From: Lwoffella lincolnii
GTDB lineage: Bacteria; Pseudomonadota; Gammaproteobacteria; Pseudomonadales; Moraxellaceae
Reading direction: 5' to 3'
Length of the DNA stretch: 63,333 nt
NCBI RefSeq assembly: GCF_002014765.1
Contig: NZ_MUYT01000006.1
Location: 1 to 63,333, forward strand
Every line of letters begins with the position of its first letter. Positions within the stretch are counted from its first letter, which is position 1. Position numbers and translations under genes: made by a program. Below the pieces are notes generated by a model that saw only the letters and a list, made by a program, of their open reading frames with translations, was not told the origin of the DNA and ran no database searches. Shown here piece after piece: positions 61,035 to 63,333 of this stretch.

Positions 61035-63167
61035 ATGGCTCGTAAAACGCCCTTAAAACGCTACCGTAACATCGGTATTTCTGCCCACATTGATGCTGGC
61101 AAAACCACCACCACAGAACGTATTTTGTTTTATACAGGTAAAAGCCATAAAATTGGTGAAGTGCATGAAGGTGCTGCCACCATGGACTGGATGGAACAAG
61201 AGCAAGAGCGTGGTATCACCATCACCTCTGCTGCCACTACTTGTTTTTGGTCTGGTATGGCAAATCAATTCCCTGAACATCGCATCAACATCATCGATAC
61301 CCCAGGCCACGTTGACTTCACCATTGAAGTTGAACGTTCTATGCGTGTGCTAGATGGTGCTTGTATGGTGTATTGTGCGGTTGGTGGTGTACAGCCTCAA
61401 TCAGAAACCGTATGGAGACAAGCCAATAAATATAAAGTACCTCGTCTTGCGTTTGTGAATAAAATGGACAGAACGGGTGCTAATTTCTTCCGTGTGGTTG
61501 AGCAGGTAAAAACTCGCCTTGGTGGCAACCCTGTTCCCATCGTTGTGCCTATCGGTGCAGAAGAGAACTTTGAAGGAGTTGTTGACCTCCTTGAAATGAA
61601 AGCCATCATTTGGGACACCGAAACCCAAGGCATGAAATTTGATTATCAAGACATTCCTGCTGATTTGGAAGAAACCGCCAATGAATGGCGTAATAACATG
61701 GTGGAAGCTGCCGCTGAATCTTCTGAAGAGCTTATGGATAAATACTTAGAAGAAGGTGATTTATCAAAAGAAGACATCATCGCAGGTCTTCGTGCGCGTA
61801 CGCTAGCCACTGAGATTCAACCCATGCTATGTGGTACAGCCTTTAAAAATAAAGGTGTACAACGCATGCTAGATGCGGTAATCGAGTTTTTACCAGCACC
61901 CAATGATGTTGACGCCATCAAAGGCATCTTAGATGATAAAGATGAAACGGTTGCTACTCGTGAATCATCAGATGATGAACCGTTTTCAGCATTAGCCTTT
62001 AAAATCATGAATGATAAGTATGTCGGTAATTTGACTTTTATTCGTGTTTATTCAGGTGTTGCCAAGCAAGGGGATAGCGTATATAACCCTGTGAAAATGA
62101 AGCGTGAACGCATTGGTCGTATCGTTGAGATGCACGCCAATTCACAAAATGAAGTCAGCGAAGTGCGTGCAGGTGACATCGTCGCCTTTGTTGGTCTAAA
62201 AGATGTGACCACAGGTGACACCCTATGTGATGAAGAAAATGTCATCACTTTGGAGCGTATGGAATTCCCTGACCCAGTGATTTCATTGGCAGTTGAACCA
62301 AAAACCAAGGCTGACCAAGAAAAAATGTCAATTGCATTAAACCGCTTGGCAAAAGAAGACCCATCGTTCCGTGTACACACAGACGAAGAGTCAGGTCAAA
62401 CCATCATCAGTGGCATGGGCGAACTTCATTTGGAAATTCTTGTTGACCGTATGAAGCGTGAGTTCAACGTAGAGGCCAATGTGGGCGCGCCCCAAGTTGC
62501 TTATCGTGAAACCATCCGTCAAACCGTCGAGCAAGAAGGTAAATTTGTGCGTCAGACTGGTGGTCGTGGTAAATTCGGTCATGTGTGGATACGGCTTGAA
62601 CCACTTGATCCTGCTGGTGAAGTTGAGTATGAATTTGCAGAAGAAGTTGTTGGCGGTGTTGTGCCAAAAGAATACTTCAGTGCGGTTGATAAAGGTATCC
62701 AAGAACGCATGAAGAACGGCGTTTTGGCTGGATACCCAGTGGTGGGTGTTAAAGCCACTTTATATGATGGTTCATACCATGATGTTGACTCTGATGAATT
62801 GTCATTTAAGATGGCAGGCTCTATCGCTTTTAAAAAAGGCTTTATGAATGCCAGTCCTGCCCTGCTTGAACCCATCATGAAAGTTGAAGTTGAAACACCT
62901 GAAGACTACATGGGTGATATTATGGGTGACTTAAATCGTCGCCGTGGTATGGTTCAAGGCATGGATGACTTGCCTGGTGGGACTAAGCAAATTCGTGCAG
63001 AAGTGCCATTGGCAGAGATGTTTGGCTATGCAACCCAACTTCGCTCTATGTCGCAAGGTCGTGCCACATACTCAATGGAATTCCAAAAATACGCAGAAAT
63101 TCCAAAATCTGTTGCTGATGAAATCATTTCTAAATACAATGGCAAAAAAGATGATGATGACGAGTAA
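61035..63167 (+). CDS. fusA: Elongation factor G
   Basis: EF-G drives translocation on the ribosome using GTP. The 710-residue protein has GISAHIDAGKTTTTERILFY (P-loop), ERGITITSAATTCFW, IIDTPGHVDFTIEVERSM and AFVNKMDRTGANF. The conserved GKFGHVWIRLEP and GDIMGDLNRRRGMVQGM lie in domains IV-V. Ends with an Asp-rich tail (KKDDDDE). Confidence 0.97.
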   Translation: MARKTPLKRYRNIGISAHIDAGKTTTTERILFYTGKSHKIGEVHEGAATMDWMEQEQERGITITSAATTCFWSGMANQFPEHRINIIDTPGHVDFTIEVERSMRVLDGACMVYCAVGGVQPQSETVWRQANKYKVPRLAFVNKMDRTGANFFRVVEQVKTRLGGNPVPIVVPIGAEENFEGVVDLLEMKAIIWDTETQGMKFDYQDIPADLEETANEWRNNMVEAAAESSEELMDKYLEEGDLSKEDIIAGLRARTLATEIQPMLCGTAFKNKGVQRMLDAVIEFLPAPNDVDAIKGILDDKDETVATRESSDDEPFSALAFKIMNDKYVGNLTFIRVYSGVAKQGDSVYNPVKMKRERIGRIVEMHANSQNEVSEVRAGDIVAFVGLKDVTTGDTLCDEENVITLERMEFPDPVISLAVEPKTKADQEKMSIALNRLAKEDPSFRVHTDEESGQTIISGMGELHLEILVDRMKREFNVEANVGAPQVAYRETIRQTVEQEGKFVRQTGGRGKFGHVWIRLEPLDPAGEVEYEFAEEVVGGVVPKEYFSAVDKGIQERMKNGVLAGYPVVGVKATLYDGSYHDVDSDELSFKMAGSIAFKKGFMNASPALLEPIMKVEVETPEDYMGDIMGDLNRRRGMVQGMDDLPGGTKQIRAEVPLAEMFGYATQLRSMSQGRATYSMEFQKYAEIPKSVADEIISKYNGKKDDDDE

Positions 63168-63315
63168 GGATAAGAACAAGCCAGTTCATATCATTAATCA
63201 GTAGTAATTAATCATCTAAAAGCAGTAATTTGGCTTATCGTTTTAATATTGAAGCGATAAGCTTAAGTAAAAATTTTAATTTTATCTCTCACCTAACATC
63301 AAGAGGAATAGCCCC

Positions 63316-63333
63316 ATGGCCAAAGAGAAATTT
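63316..63333 (+). CDS. tuf: Elongation factor Tu, first codons
   Basis: Only MAKEKF is visible before the window ends. This, with AGAGGA 10 bases upstream and the position after fusA, matches the start of EF-Tu (MAKEKFERxKPHVNVGTIGH in most bacteria). The identity rests mainly on synteny. Confidence 0.85.

Overview
The window looks like chromosomal DNA of a gammaproteobacterium of the Moraxellaceae, most probably a Moraxella species. This rests on the protein families, the moderately A+T-rich composition, the cysM/gacS-type sensor-kinase pairing also known from pseudomonads, and the incomplete dcw cell-division cluster. The species cannot be fixed from sequence reading alone. Most of the window is housekeeping DNA with short intergenic gaps, small convergent or divergent blocks, and an unusual number of short tandem repeats.

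Layout. 1-4.5 kb: rhomboid protease start, dapC and glnD, all leftward, with a repeat- and dyad-rich leader before glnD. 4.7-7.7 kb: map, tRNA-Ser(UGA), an orphan structured element that resembles the right end/omega-RNA of an IS200/IS605 TnpB transposon, and rlmD. 8-15 kb: a DUF389 membrane protein, an M61 peptidase, an FKBP-type isomerase, a CsbD protein, a 3'-5' exonuclease and cysM. 15-21 kb: a hybrid sensor kinase of the BarA/GacS type, prfC, and a Bcr/CflA efflux pump. 21-25 kb: a DODA-type dioxygenase, a nitroreductase remnant, and a complete IS607 element (tnpA, tnpB) lying exactly at the stop codon of rlmH. 25-40 kb: a solute-binding lipoprotein, a phosphoesterase, glyS, a secreted unknown, an acyl-CoA dehydrogenase, aroE, an unknown lipoprotein, pabC, polA, ohr and mazG.

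40-52 kb: comEA, which is frameshifted by an apparent 4-bp duplication, then murE, a HinfI-like type II restriction-modification pair, ftsI, ftsL and rsmH, with gltX and murF running the other way. The restriction-modification pair sits between ftsI and murE, inside what is normally one continuous dcw operon, and murF has been separated from murE. 52-63 kb: a nucleotide-sugar dehydrogenase homologue that lacks its catalytic cysteine, ppc, pabB, an EcsC protein, and the str operon (rpsL, rpsG, fusA, start of tuf).

The most notable items are the HinfI-like system inside the dcw cluster, the intact IS607 with its predicted guide RNA next to an unrelated orphan omega-RNA-like element, the repaired-by-4-bp comEA frameshift, the tandem ribosome-binding-site repeats in front of mazG, the recurrent in-frame repeats at enzyme N-termini, and the dehydrogenase pseudoenzyme. 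No CRISPR array, prophage or rRNA gene was seen.
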